In this document: one piece after another, positions 8,360 through 16,056 of the stretch | How the letters are laid out: every line of letters starts with the position of its first letter | Position numbering within the stretch: the first letter of the stretch is position 1 | NCBI RefSeq assembly: GCF_001514285.1 | Contig: NZ_KQ949031.1 | Location: 124,001 to 188,000 of the forward strand | DNA from: Streptomyces sp. DSM 15324 | Lineage (GTDB): Bacteria > Actinomycetota > Actinomycetes > Streptomycetales > Streptomycetaceae | Reading direction: 5' to 3' | DNA: 64,000 bases | The notes under the pieces: generated by a model | Seen by the model: the letters and a program-made list of their open reading frames with translations, nothing else | What the model was told of the DNA's origin: nothing | Databases searched by the model: none | Program-made: the position numbers and the translations under genes

Positions 8360-9139
8360 TCATCGGCGCGTGGTCCGTGCGGCGAAGGCGTCGAGCAGGG
8401 CGAAGGTGCGCTCCGGCTGTTCGAGATGGGGCAAGTGGCCCGCTTCGGCGACCACTTCCATACGGGCGTTCGCGAACGACGCCGCATATTCCCTGCCGTA
8501 GGCCGGAGTCGCGATGCGGTCGCTCTCGCCCCATACGACGAGGGTGGGGACGGTGACGGCCGCGAGGCGCGGGCGCAGGGCGGGGTCGTTCATGGCGGGG
8601 CCGCCCGAGTACACGCGCAGGGTGGCCGAGTTGGCCCGCATGGCGGCCAGTCGCTCGGCCGGCAGGGTCGCCGGGTCGACGTGGAAGCGCTCGGGGTCGT
8701 GGTACGCGTACTCGGCGATGCCGCGTGCGTCGAGGGCGAAGAAGTCCCGGATCGGTTCGTCGTCGACCTCGATGCCGACCGCGTTCAGCAGCGCGACCGC
8801 GCTGATCAGTCCCTCCGTGTCGGCCGCGGCCAGTTCGGCGGCGATCCAGCCGCCCAGCGACGAGCCGATCACCAGGACGTCGGACAGGTGGCGTTCGCGC
8901 AGGAGGCGGAGATAGGCGGCGGCGAGGTCGGCCACCCGGGTGAGGCCGGCGGGGCGAGGGGTGCCGTCCCAGCCGGGGTGGGTGGGCAACAGCGTGGGGG
9001 CGGTGCCGGCGAAGTGCTCGGCGATCGGGGCGACGGTGGCGGGACCGCCGCCGCCGTGCAGCACGAGGACGGGGCGGCCGGTGGCGGGGCCGGATTCGGT
9101 GAGAGTGAGGGGGAGGGCGCGGGCCGGTGTCGGAGTCAT
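8360..9139 (-). CDS. Alpha/beta-fold hydrolase
   Basis: A 259-residue hydrolase with the oxyanion-region HGGGG near residues 28-32, the nucleophile elbow GSSLGG near 93-98, the acid Asp in VVWGESDRIA and the catalytic His in EAGHLPHLEQP. It would hydrolyse an ester, lactone or similar bond in the cytoplasm; the substrate is not readable. It is divergent from a MarR gene with a 28-bp palindrome between, so it is probably that regulator's target. No Shine-Dalgarno is seen before the ATG, which lies close to the putative operator. Confidence 0.9.
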   Translation of the reverse strand: MTPTPARALPLTLTESGPATGRPVLVLHGGGGPATVAPIAEHFAGTAPTLLPTHPGWDGTPRPAGLTRVADLAAAYLRLLRERHLSDVLVIGSSLGGWIAAELAAADTEGLISAVALLNAVGIEVDDEPIRDFFALDARGIAEYAYHDPERFHVDPATLPAERLAAMRANSATLRVYSGGPAMNDPALRPRLAAVTVPTLVVWGESDRIATPAYGREYAASFANARMEVVAEAGHLPHLEQPERTFALLDAFAARTTRR

Positions 9140-9153
9140 GCGGCCGACAGTAA

Positions 9154-9181
9154 CTAAGGATGCTTATATAAGCAAGCTTAG
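9154..9181. promoter_or_regulatory. 28-bp MarR-type palindrome with TATATA centre
   Basis: The sequence pairs at 12 of 14 positions on each side of its centre; the inner 14 bases TGCTTATATAAGCA are perfectly palindromic. It is AT-rich in a GC-rich context and lies between the divergent hydrolase (start 9139) and MarR gene (start 9204), probably over both promoters. Confidence 0.75.
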
Positions 9182-9203
9182 TCGCTGTGCTAGCCTGGCC
9201 GAC

Positions 9204-9623
9204 ATGGCCGTTGAACTGCAGATCCTCGGACGGGCCGTGAAGGCCGCCCAGTACCGCCAGCACCGGGCGCTCGACACGCGTCTCGCGTCCGTCGGCAGCA
9301 CGCTCGCGCAGTGGGACGCCCTGCGGGCGATCGGCCGCGTGCCGGGCGCCAGCGCCCGGGAGCTGGCGGCGGCGACCTTCCAGAGCGAGCAGGCCTTCGG
9401 CACGCTCGCCGGGCGCCTGGCGGCGCAGGGGCTGGTGGACCGGCGCCCCGGACACGGCCGCCGCATCGAGCACCACCTCACTCCGGAGGGGAGCCGGATG
9501 CTGAAGGCCGGTCACGCGGTGGCGGACGAGGTGCTCGCGGAGTGCTTCGAGGGCCTGACCGAGCCGGAGCGCGAGGCGTTGCTGGGCCTGCTGCGGAAGG
9601 TCGAGGGGCAGTCCGAGGGGTGA
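9204..9623 (+). CDS. MarR-family transcriptional regulator
   Basis: A 139-residue MarR protein. The winged helix covers about residues 35-100, with LAQWDALRAIGRVPGASARELA, the recognition part AATFQSEQAFGTLAGRLAAQG and the wing DRRPGHGRRIEHHLT; the flanking helices dimerise. It is divergent from the alpha/beta hydrolase gene and likely binds the 28-bp palindrome between them. The ATG at 9204 matches the family start; frames extending upstream cross the operator and are unlikely. Confidence 0.93.
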   Translation: MAVELQILGRAVKAAQYRQHRALDTRLASVGSTLAQWDALRAIGRVPGASARELAAATFQSEQAFGTLAGRLAAQGLVDRRPGHGRRIEHHLTPEGSRMLKAGHAVADEVLAECFEGLTEPEREALLGLLRKVEGQSEG

Positions 9624-9665
9624 GGCGGGCCTCCCCGCGCAACCTCGGCCGCCCCTGGGTGGCGT

Positions 9666-10418
9666 CTATCCGTTGGCGGCCGCGCCGTTCATCGCCGGGC
9701 CCAGGTCCGCGGGGGTGGACGTGGCGTTCGGCGGCGGCGGAAGGACGACCAGCGGCTGACCGGCGGGCGGGACCGGCGGGGTCATGTCCGACTTGGGCAG
9801 GGTCGGCGGCTTGGTCTGGTTGAAGAGCGTGGTGTCGAAGTCGACCAGACCGGTCTGCTCCATCACCGTGATGTGGTCCAGGACGGTGTCGTTCGCCTGG
9901 TCCGCCAACGCGCGCACCAGGGAGTTCTTCGTCGTCGCCCGGACCTTCGCCACCGTGTTGAAGATGGAACCGTGCGTCATGCGCAGGATGTTGGCGAAGT
10001 CGATGTCGAACTGCTTGCCCTGGGACGTCTTCAGGGTGGTGACGAAGCCCTCCTGCTGGGGGCTGGCCACGTTGGGCAGGACGACGTTCAGCATCGGTGC
10101 GATCTTGCGGCAGGTCTCGTCCAGGGCCGCGTGCCCGTCGACGAGATGCTCGCTGGCCGTCTTGACGGCCTTGCTCTGGCCCTTCTCCAGCCCGATCAGT
10201 CCGACAGGGTGCTCCCAGAGACCGGCCGCCCGCACCGCCACCACGAAAGCCCGGTCGCTCTCGGTGAACGGCCCCCACTGGGTGTTCGCGATGAGCCGGT
10301 CGGGCGAGGTCGACACGGTGGTCAGACCGAGCATCGACGGGTACGCGAGGGCGCTCACTGTCAGGGTCAGGGCGCCGCCCACGACGAGAGTGCCCACGAA
10401 ATTGCGTGAGAGCTGCAC
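9666..10418 (-). CDS. DUF4142 secreted or membrane-anchored protein
   Basis: A 250-residue protein with an N-terminal hydrophobic helix (FVGTLVVGGALTLTVSALAY, residues about 6-25), then a long helical DUF4142 region (formerly seen as a ferritin-like export domain) with conserved His such as HLVDGHAALD and RMTHGSIFNTV. A Pro-rich tail ends with PPPPNATSTPADLGP. It should sit outside the membrane. The GTG at 10418 follows ACAGGAGGAACA, a near-ideal ribosome site; a longer frame from 10535 has none. The function of the domain is not known. Confidence 0.88.
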   Translation of the reverse strand: MQLSRNFVGTLVVGGALTLTVSALAYPSMLGLTTVSTSPDRLIANTQWGPFTESDRAFVVAVRAAGLWEHPVGLIGLEKGQSKAVKTASEHLVDGHAALDETCRKIAPMLNVVLPNVASPQQEGFVTTLKTSQGKQFDIDFANILRMTHGSIFNTVAKVRATTKNSLVRALADQANDTVLDHITVMEQTGLVDFDTTLFNQTKPPTLPKSDMTPPVPPAGQPLVVLPPPPNATSTPADLGPAMNGAAANG

Positions 10419-10566
10419 TGTTCCTCCTGTGCGGTCGAGGGGGTCTGTCGGAATCGCTCGTCGCCCGGCGGGGCGGTCGCAGACGAATACGTGCCTGACG
10501 CCCTTCCAACTCACCCCGTCCCAAGAAATGTTCAAGAGGGGGCAAAGGAGATCTCGCCCGCGTCCG

Positions 10567-10980
10567 TCACGGCGCGTAGTAGGCGGCGTACCGGGTGGAA
10601 TACCCCGCGACGGAGAAGTCCTCGAAGTCGCCGGCCTGCTCGCAGACGAGCAACCGCCGAAGCGCGGCCGCGGCGTCGGGCCGACGCCGGGACCGCAGGT
10701 ACGCCTTGGTCCCGGCCAGTCCGGTCCCGCACAGCAACTGGATGTCGATCGAGCAGTCGGCGTCCATACTGGCGGTCTTGGCGTCCCAGATGAGCAGTAC
10801 GTCGTCGAGACCGCCGGCGTTGAACAGCTGGACGCAGCACAGTCTCATCAGCTCCGTGTCGCCGGCGCCCTGTGCCTGGCGCTCGCGTGCGATCTGCGCC
10901 CCGAGCAGCCGACGAATGTCGTCGAGGTCGGCTTCGGCCGGGTGCACACCGTAGCGGTCGAGGCACGCCTCTTCGTCCAT
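10567..10980 (-). CDS. Unrecognised helical protein, 137 aa
   Basis: I do not recognise this family. The 137-residue protein begins MDEEACLDRYGVHPAEADLDDIRRLLG and appears mostly helical, with several Cys (CC in RLCCVQLF, then CSIDIQLLC and VCEQAG) and a Tyr-rich end (STRYAAYYAP). There is no signal peptide or membrane helix. The ATG at 10980 has AAAGGGCG before it. It stands alone between the DUF4142 gene and a region of pseudogenes. Confidence 0.7.
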   Translation of the reverse strand: MDEEACLDRYGVHPAEADLDDIRRLLGAQIARERQAQGAGDTELMRLCCVQLFNAGGLDDVLLIWDAKTASMDADCSIDIQLLCGTGLAGTKAYLRSRRRPDAAAALRRLLVCEQAGDFEDFSVAGYSTRYAAYYAP

Positions 10981-11063
10981 GGGGCACGCCCTTTCTCGGT
11001 GGTCGCCGGCCATCCCGCCGTCTGCTGGGTCCTGGGCGCCGGGCACATCCAGGGCGGCTCTAT

Positions 11064-11077
11064 CGTGTCACGACACG
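11064..11077. promoter_or_regulatory. 14-bp inverted repeat
   Basis: CGTGTCACGACACG has perfect 6-bp arms around AC. It lies 84 bp upstream of the 137-residue unknown gene, in a stretch without genes, and may be an operator that outlived the neighbouring pseudogenes. Weak evidence. Confidence 0.35.
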
Positions 11078-11155
11078 GCAGTTGGCCCGTCGGCGTCAGC
11101 GGCGGCCACGAGTGAGGTTCTCATCGGTCCTCTCCTTCGTGGATGTCCCGGCCTT

Positions 11156-11635
11156 CAGGCCAGGGAGGAATCGAAGCTCCTGCGGAGCGGGGCAGGGGGC
11201 GCCGGTTCGCCGCCAGGGCGGACCGGCGTTCACGGCGAGCAGATCGTGGCCGCCCTCGGCGGGGCCCCCGAGCTTCCGGCCGGGGTTGCCTGGCCCGAGT
11301 GGCCCGGACACGGGCCCCTGTCCTTCGTCGCTTCGGTGCGGTCTGCCGCACTTCCCCGGGGCGGACGTGCCGAGGACTTCCCGCGGGACGGGACCCTGCT
11401 CTTCTTCTCCCTCGACGGTCAGGTGGACGACGACGCCTTCGTGTCCGTCGAGGACCTCGAGACCCGGGCCGGTGCGCGGGTGCTGTACCTCCCGGAGAAC
11501 ACCCCCGTCCTCCCGGCGGACACACCCCCCGCACTGGAGGCGTTCCCGCGCGTGGAACTCGGCGCGGACACCGGGCAAAGCGCCCCGGACCGGTGGCTGC
11601 CCCGGGCCCGGCAAGCCCTGCTCGGCGACACCCGG
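11156..11635 (+). pseudogene. DUF1963 (YwqG-like) remnant, truncated at both ends
   Basis: The frame starting near 11156 reads LGGAPELPAGVAWPEWPGHG, then PLSFVASVRSAALP, DGTLLFFSLDGQVDDD and AGARVLYLPENTPVLPA. These are core features of DUF1963 proteins such as YwqG, including the phrase pattern for the WPEW and LLFF segments. The normal N terminus has no start codon in frame near the homology, and the conserved C-terminal part around HQVGGH is absent. Homology stops near 11630 and an AraC C terminus follows in another frame. The sequence is therefore a decayed gene fused to a second fragment by deletion. Confidence 0.7.
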
Positions 11636-12134
11636 CACTGCGGACTCGGCGCTGGGGCGGCTGCTGTCACCAGTGCTGTCGAATCTGCTGGCCCCCGGCT
11701 GCGAGGTGTCCTCCGCCGGTGCGATCCGGCTCGCCGACGAGATCGCGGAGCTGGCGATCACGGCCGCCCTCGAGGAGGTCGAACCGGACGACCCCAACGC
11801 CGAGGCGCGTCGGCTCTACACGGCCGTACTGCACCACATCGACGCTCACATCGACGACCCGGACCTGTCACCCCAGCAGATCGCGAGCACCTTCTACGTC
11901 TCCACGCGCACCCTGCACCGGATCTTTTCCCGTTTCGACACGACGGTGGCCACCGCGATCAGGACCCGCCGCCTGGAATCCTGCCGCCAGGCGCTGCTCT
12001 CCCCCCGCAACGCCCACCACTCGCTCACCGACATCGCGGCCCGGTACGGGTTCGCCAACCTGGCCGTCTTCAGCCGCACCTTCACTTCGACCTACGGCAC
12101 CACCCCGAGCCGCTACCGAGAACTCCGCCGCTGA
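11625..12134 (+). pseudogene. AraC-family regulator remnant, DNA-binding half only
   Basis: About 165 residues match the end of an AraC regulator with an N-terminal ligand domain. After ADSALGRLLSPVLSNLLA and LADEIAELAITAALEEVE comes the double HTH: LYTAVLHHIDAHIDDPDLS, FYVSTRTLHRIFSRFDT and the second HTH LTDIAARYGFANLAVFSRTF, ending with YGTTPSRYRELRR. The ligand-binding N-terminal half is missing and is replaced by the DUF1963 remnant in a different frame. An internal GTG could still allow a free DNA-binding domain to be made, but I see no ribosome site for it. Confidence 0.75.
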
Positions 12135-12238
12135 CCACGACGCGTCGGACTCCGGCGCACGACCCGGGGCCCGCGACCCGGCGTCGGCACGGGCTCCCGG
12201 GACGGCCGCGCCCACCGGCTCACCGCCGAGGCGAGGGA

Positions 12239-12604
12239 TCAGCTGGTGGGTGGGACGAACTCGGGCTGGTCCAGCAGACGCAGCCAGCTTCCGTCGGGCT
12301 GGCGCCGGACGACCTGCGCCCGGGCACCGGCCCCGTCCCGTGGGGGAGTCGAGGTGAGGGCGATGTCTCCACTGATCAGCGTCGGCAGCGGTTGTTCCTG
12401 TTCGAAACGGGGACGGTGGGCCAGCACCTTCTCCCACAGCGCACGAATCGCCTCCCGGCCCACCGTCCGGTCACCGGGCGGGTAGGCCATCACCGCGCCC
12501 TCTTCGTACAGGGCGGCGACCCCGGCCGCGTCACCGGCGTTGGATCGCTCGACGAACAAGCGGGTGATGTCCTCGGGCCGCATGGCCTTCTCGTACTCCG
12601 GCAT
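12239..12604 (-). CDS. SnoaL-like / NTF2-fold protein
   Basis: A 121-residue single-domain NTF2-like protein: ITRLFVERSNAGDAAGVAAL, YEEGAVMAYPPGDRTVGREAI and the C-terminal strands ending WLRLLDQPEFVPP. Members include polyketide cyclases, isomerases and stress proteins that use the cone-shaped pocket. Catalytic residues cannot be assigned. The ATG at 12604 has a strong GAGGAGG site. It is divergent from a LysR regulator 96 bp away, which is probably its controller. Confidence 0.88.
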   Translation of the reverse strand: MPEYEKAMRPEDITRLFVERSNAGDAAGVAALYEEGAVMAYPPGDRTVGREAIRALWEKVLAHRPRFEQEQPLPTLISGDIALTSTPPRDGAGARAQVVRRQPDGSWLRLLDQPEFVPPTS

Positions 12605-12660
12605 GAATTCCTCCTCGTGGGGCTTCGACGCTTCCCAGCCTGGCGGCAGAGCGGCCAGAA

Positions 12661-12685
12661 TTCCAACAGATGGATCTTCTGGGAA
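12661..12685. promoter_or_regulatory. Imperfect dyad in LysR divergent promoter
   Basis: An imperfect inverted repeat, TTCC...AGATGGATCT...GGGAA, spans 25 bp just before the LysR start. Its inner AGAT/ATCT and outer TTCC/GGAA arms pair. Its position fits a LysR autoregulatory site that also serves the SnoaL-like gene. Confidence 0.45.
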
Positions 12686-12700
12686 CTAGAATCCTCAGTC

Positions 12701-13657
12701 ATGGAACTGAGGCAGCTGGAATACTTCGTCGCGGTCGCCGAGGAACAGAACTTCACCCGGGCAGCCGAGCGGGTGCACATCAGCCAGTCCGGCGTGAGCG
12801 CCCAGATCCGCCGGCTGGAGCGGGAACTCGGAGCCGAGCTGTTCGACCGGTCGGCCCGCACCGTCACCCTCACCGTCGCGGGAAAGGCCGCCCTCGGCCA
12901 CGCCCGCGCCGCACTCGCCGCCGCTGGGGCGGTCGGCCAGGCGGTGGGCGAGGTCACCGACCTGATCCGGGGACGCCTCACCGTCGGGATGGTCGTCGGC
13001 TGCACCCTGACCCCGCTGTTCGACGCCCTCGCCGCGTTCCACCAGGCACATCCCGGTGTGGAGATCTCACTGCTGGAGGACAGCTCCGACCGGCTCGTCG
13101 AGGGGGTGCGCAGCGGCACCGTCGACCTGGCACTCATCGGGACGGCAACCGCCACGCCCCAAGGGCTGGACGCGCTGACCCTCATCAGCGAGCGGCTCGT
13201 CGCGGCGGTCCCGGCCGGGCACCCCTTGGCGAAGCAGCGGCGGGTCACCCTGCGCGACCTGATCGCCTACCCGATCGTGTGCATGCCGCCCGGCACCGGC
13301 CTGCGCACGGTACTCGACCAGGCCTGCGCCGCACAGAGCCTCCAGCCCGCGATCACCCTGCAGGCCGGCGCGGCGGAGGCCATTGCCGCCCTCGCCGCCC
13401 GGGGGCTCGCCGTCGCCGTCCTCAGCGACTCCATGGCCGCGAGCTACCGCGACCGGCTCACCGCCCGCACCATCGAGGACGTGGACACACCCGCCCTGCT
13501 CGCCCTGATCTGGAAGAACACGCACAGCCCGGGGATGCGTGAACTGCTCGTGCACAGCCGGCGGGCATTCGCCGACTTCCCGGCTCAGCGCGCCCTTCCC
13601 CGCGGCTTGAGCGGCGTCGGAGGCAGCTCCGGTGCGGGCAGCGGTGCCCCGGCGTAG
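12701..13657 (+). CDS. LysR-family transcriptional regulator
   Basis: A 318-residue LysR protein with the N-terminal HTH MELRQLEYFVAVAEEQNFTR followed by AAERVHISQSGVSAQIRRLE, a linker helix to about residue 90, and a substrate-binding domain from GRLTVGMVVGCTLTPLFDAL to the end. It probably controls the divergent SnoaL-like gene. The last 24 codons overlap, tail to tail, the C-terminal codons of the frameshifted pirin gene on the other strand (13585-13657), and the tail PRGLSGVGGSSGAGSGAPA looks unlike LysR sequence, so the natural end may be elsewhere. Confidence 0.92.
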   Translation: MELRQLEYFVAVAEEQNFTRAAERVHISQSGVSAQIRRLERELGAELFDRSARTVTLTVAGKAALGHARAALAAAGAVGQAVGEVTDLIRGRLTVGMVVGCTLTPLFDALAAFHQAHPGVEISLLEDSSDRLVEGVRSGTVDLALIGTATATPQGLDALTLISERLVAAVPAGHPLAKQRRVTLRDLIAYPIVCMPPGTGLRTVLDQACAAQSLQPAITLQAGAAEAIAALAARGLAVAVLSDSMAASYRDRLTARTIEDVDTPALLALIWKNTHSPGMRELLVHSRRAFADFPAQRALPRGLSGVGGSSGAGSGAPA

Positions 13658-14551
13658 CCCCGTACCTCTCCGAACCGTGTCCCCTTCATCCAGTCCTCGC
13701 GGGCCTGGACGATCTCGTCCTGGGACCCGTCCGACGAAGTTCCACCACATGATCAGCTCCTCCTCGAAGGGCTCGCCGCCGAGGAGCATCAGGCCCGCGT
13801 CGGTGTCGGCGCGCAGGGGGAGGTCGGTGCGGCCGCAGCCGAGGTAGAGGAGGGAGCCCGGGAGGACCGGGACGCCGTCGACGTGGACCTCGCCGGACAT
13901 CGACAGGACGCCGTACTCGAAGTCGGGGACGAGTGGCAGGCGTACGTCCGTGCCCTGGGCCAGGGCGAGGTCCGCGCCCACGATCGGGGTGTACGTCGTC
14001 CCGGGGGAGCGGGCGCCGTCGAGTTCACCGAGGACGACGGTGGCGGTGAGGCCGGGCGCGGTGACCGTGGGCAGCGCGGCGTGGTGCTCGAAGTGGGGCT
14101 CGGTGTGGCGGTGGGCGTCGGGGAGGGCCACCCAGAGCTGGGCGCCGTGGAGGTAGCGGGCGTGGGTCCGCGGGCTTTCCTCGGAGTGGCTGATCGCGCG
14201 GCCCGAGGTCATGAGGCCGAGTTCCCGGGGGCGGACGGTCTGGAGGCTGCCCGTGGAGTCGCGGTGCAGCACCTCGCCCTCGTGCAGCCAGCTGACGGTC
14301 TGGAGTCCCATGTGCGGATGCGGCGGCACCTGCATACCGGGTTCGTCGGCGATGTCGTCGGGGCCGTAGTGGTCGACGAAGGCCCAGGCGCCGATCATGC
14401 GCCGGCCCAGGTTCGGCAGCAGCCGGCGCACCTCGGTCGACTCGCCGAGCTGCACCTTGCGGGGGCTCAGCAGCTCGCGGACGGGTTCGGCGACCACGAA
14501 TCCACGCCCGCCGCACACGCTCGGCACGGGCGCACGGTCAAGGTTGCTCAT
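13585..14551 (-). pseudogene. Pirin-family protein with a +1 frameshift near the C terminus
   Basis: From the ATG at 14551 the protein has the pirin bicupin features: GAWAFVDHYGP, PPHPHMGLQTVSWLHEGE and HSEESP, with the iron-ligand His of HPHMGLQT, and the second cupin ending GGEPFEEELIMWWNFVGR. After this, one extra base in a GGG run at 13726-13728 shifts the frame. Removing it restores SQDEIVQAREDWMKG, then TRFGEVRGYAGAPLPAPELP and a stop at 13585, the normal pirin ending (321 residues). As read, the frame instead runs on antisense through the LysR gene to 13067. It is either a recent mutation or a base-calling error. Confidence 0.85.
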
Positions 14552-14604
14552 ACGGTCAACCTAGCGGTCGGTTCCCCCGGACGGACCGGCTCGCCGCCCG
14601 GTCT

Positions 14605-15093
14605 TCAGTCGTTCAGCGTCGCCGCGAGTTCCCGGCCGGCCTCGACGATCTCGCTGTCGCGGTCCGTGAGGAGATCCTCCAGGAGGCCCCGCTGGGCCCG
14701 GACGGCGTGGCGTGCCTGGCGCTCCCAGGCCACGTGGTTGTCCGGGTGGCGCAGCAGCTTGGGGTAGGCGGCGGCGGTGGTCTCCCACTGGCGGGCGTCG
14801 GCGATGCTCCTCAGCAGACGCAGTATGGCCACCCGGCAGGTGACCTGCGGAAGCCGTGCGAGCTCCCAGAGGAACGGCACCGTGGCCGCGGTCGCCTGGT
14901 CCACCACGAAGCCGTACCGGCAGATACGGCGGCGCAGTTGCCCGAGCGCGCTCTCGGCGGTCTCGGCGTCGCCGCGGGCGACGGTGGTGAGCAGGGCGGG
15001 GATGCCGGCGGCGGATCCGGTGGTGTCCCGGATCTCGGGCCAGGGCACATGTCCCAGGTCCTCAAGGGGTGGGGTTCTCCTCATGGCGGTCAT
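14605..15093 (-). CDS. HEAT-like helical protein, translationally coupled to an ATPase
   Basis: A 162-residue helical protein with HEAT/armadillo-like pieces: ALLTTVARGDAETAESALGQ, TVPFLWELARLPQVTCRVAI, LRLLRSIADAR and GLLEDLLTDRDSEIVEAGRE. I infer a protein-binding scaffold; no enzyme motif is visible. Its ATG at 15093 overlaps the TGA of the upstream ATPase gene (ATGA), so the two are translated together and are likely to work together. Confidence 0.75.
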   Translation of the reverse strand: MTAMRRTPPLEDLGHVPWPEIRDTTGSAAGIPALLTTVARGDAETAESALGQLRRRICRYGFVVDQATAATVPFLWELARLPQVTCRVAILRLLRSIADARQWETTAAAYPKLLRHPDNHVAWERQARHAVRAQRGLLEDLLTDRDSEIVEAGRELAATLND

Positions 15094-15560
15094 GTCGTGC
15101 AGGTGCGGGTCGGCAGCATGGCCCAGACGGTCTTGCCCACGGGGGAGCGGCGGGTCCAGCCCCAGTGCTCCGAGAGGGTCTCGACGATGTACAGCCCGCG
15201 GCCGTGCTCCAGCAGGTCGTCGCCGGGGTGCGGGTACAGGGGCGGGCTGTCGCTGGGGTCGGTGACGGCGCACATCAGGTGCGAGCGGCGCAGGGTGAGC
15301 CGGAGCCGTACGTCGAAGTGATCCGTCACGTGATCCGTGGGCAGGGGCGGCAGGCCGTGCAGGACGGCGTTGGAGGCGAGTTCGGTGACGACGGTGAGCG
15401 CGTCGTCCGCGCAGTGGTCCAGGGACCAGCCGCAGAGCGTGCGCCGGGTGAAGTTCCGGGCCTCGGCGCATCCCTCCCGGCCGCCCCCGAGGTGCAGGCT
15501 TGCGGTCCTGGACGAGTCGAGGACGGACTCGTGGTTCCGGAACTGCGCAGGTGATGACAC
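15090..15560 (-). CDS. ATP-binding protein, anti-sigma-factor-like HATPase
   Basis: A 156-residue GHKL-type kinase domain of the short regulatory class. It has the N box ELASNAVLHG, the Mg/ATP loop VTDPSDSPP and the G2 box HGRGLYIVETLSEHWGW. Streptomyces encode many such ATPases beside DUF397 and XRE genes; some act as serine kinases of anti-sigma antagonists. The GTG at 15560 follows CAGGGAGA with suitable spacing, whereas the longer frame from 15617 has no site. The downstream HEAT-like gene overlaps its stop by four bases. Confidence 0.88.
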   Translation of the reverse strand: MSSPAQFRNHESVLDSSRTASLHLGGGREGCAEARNFTRRTLCGWSLDHCADDALTVVTELASNAVLHGLPPLPTDHVTDHFDVRLRLTLRRSHLMCAVTDPSDSPPLYPHPGDDLLEHGRGLYIVETLSEHWGWTRRSPVGKTVWAMLPTRTCTT

Positions 15561-15647
15561 GGGGCATCTCCCTGAGGCGAGGTCAGGACGGGCTGCCGGA
15601 ACTGCGGTTGACGGCACGGTTATTATCCACGCTGACGATGTCCTCGT

Positions 15648-15667
15648 GCAATTTCACGGGAAATTGC
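15648..15667. promoter_or_regulatory. Inverted repeat upstream of the DUF397 gene
   Basis: GCAATTTC and GAAATTGC form perfect 8-bp arms around ACGG, AT-rich against the background, 25 bp before the DUF397 start and in the divergent gap with the ATPase gene. It is a good candidate operator for the nearby XRE regulator. Confidence 0.6.
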
Positions 15668-15691
15668 GCGTACGAAGCGAGGAGAGTTGCC

Positions 15692-15934
15692 GTGTCGTCA
15701 GGAACCGGATCGGTGTCGAACGGAGTGCGGGCGAGCGAGCTCGGCGTCCGCTGGATCAAGAGCAGTCACAGCAACGCGGAGGGCAACTGCGTCGAGGTCG
15801 CGGCGCTGGACGGGGGCGGTGTGGCGATGCGCAACTCCCGGGACCCCGACGGTCCGGCCCTGGTCTACACGCCGGCCGAGGTGGCGGCGTTCCTGGCGGG
15901 GGCGAAGGACGGGGAGTTCGACCACCTGCTGTGA
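15692..15934 (+). CDS. DUF397 domain protein
   Basis: An 80-residue protein with the DUF397 signature WIKSSHSNAEGNCVEVA, then VAMRNSRDPDGPALVYTPAEVAAFLAG. In Streptomyces these small proteins are found almost always beside a DUF5753 XRE regulator, as in the whiJ-type groups that control development, and are thought to antagonise or bind the regulator. The GTG at 15692 has GGAGAG six bases upstream. The XRE gene follows 122 bp later on the same strand. Confidence 0.92.
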   Translation: MSSGTGSVSNGVRASELGVRWIKSSHSNAEGNCVEVAALDGGGVAMRNSRDPDGPALVYTPAEVAAFLAGAKDGEFDHLL

Positions 15935-16056
15935 GCGCCTCCGGCGGGAGGGTGCCGCCGACGGGGCGCCGGTTCAATTCCCTTGCTCCCTACGGCCGTC
16001 GGGCCTCGGATGCGATACTGGGGTCTGTCGTCTGCCGGTCCGTGGGGAGTCACAGC

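Noticed and set aside
10979..12700. Open frame that joins the DUF1963 remnant to LysR
   Set aside because: The frame is open because of high GC only; between 11,640 and 12,700 it reads another gene out of frame. LysR starts at 12,701.
13067..13584. Long continuation of the pirin frame on the minus strand
   Set aside because: It is the out-of-frame product of the +1 shift and lies antisense to a clear LysR gene.
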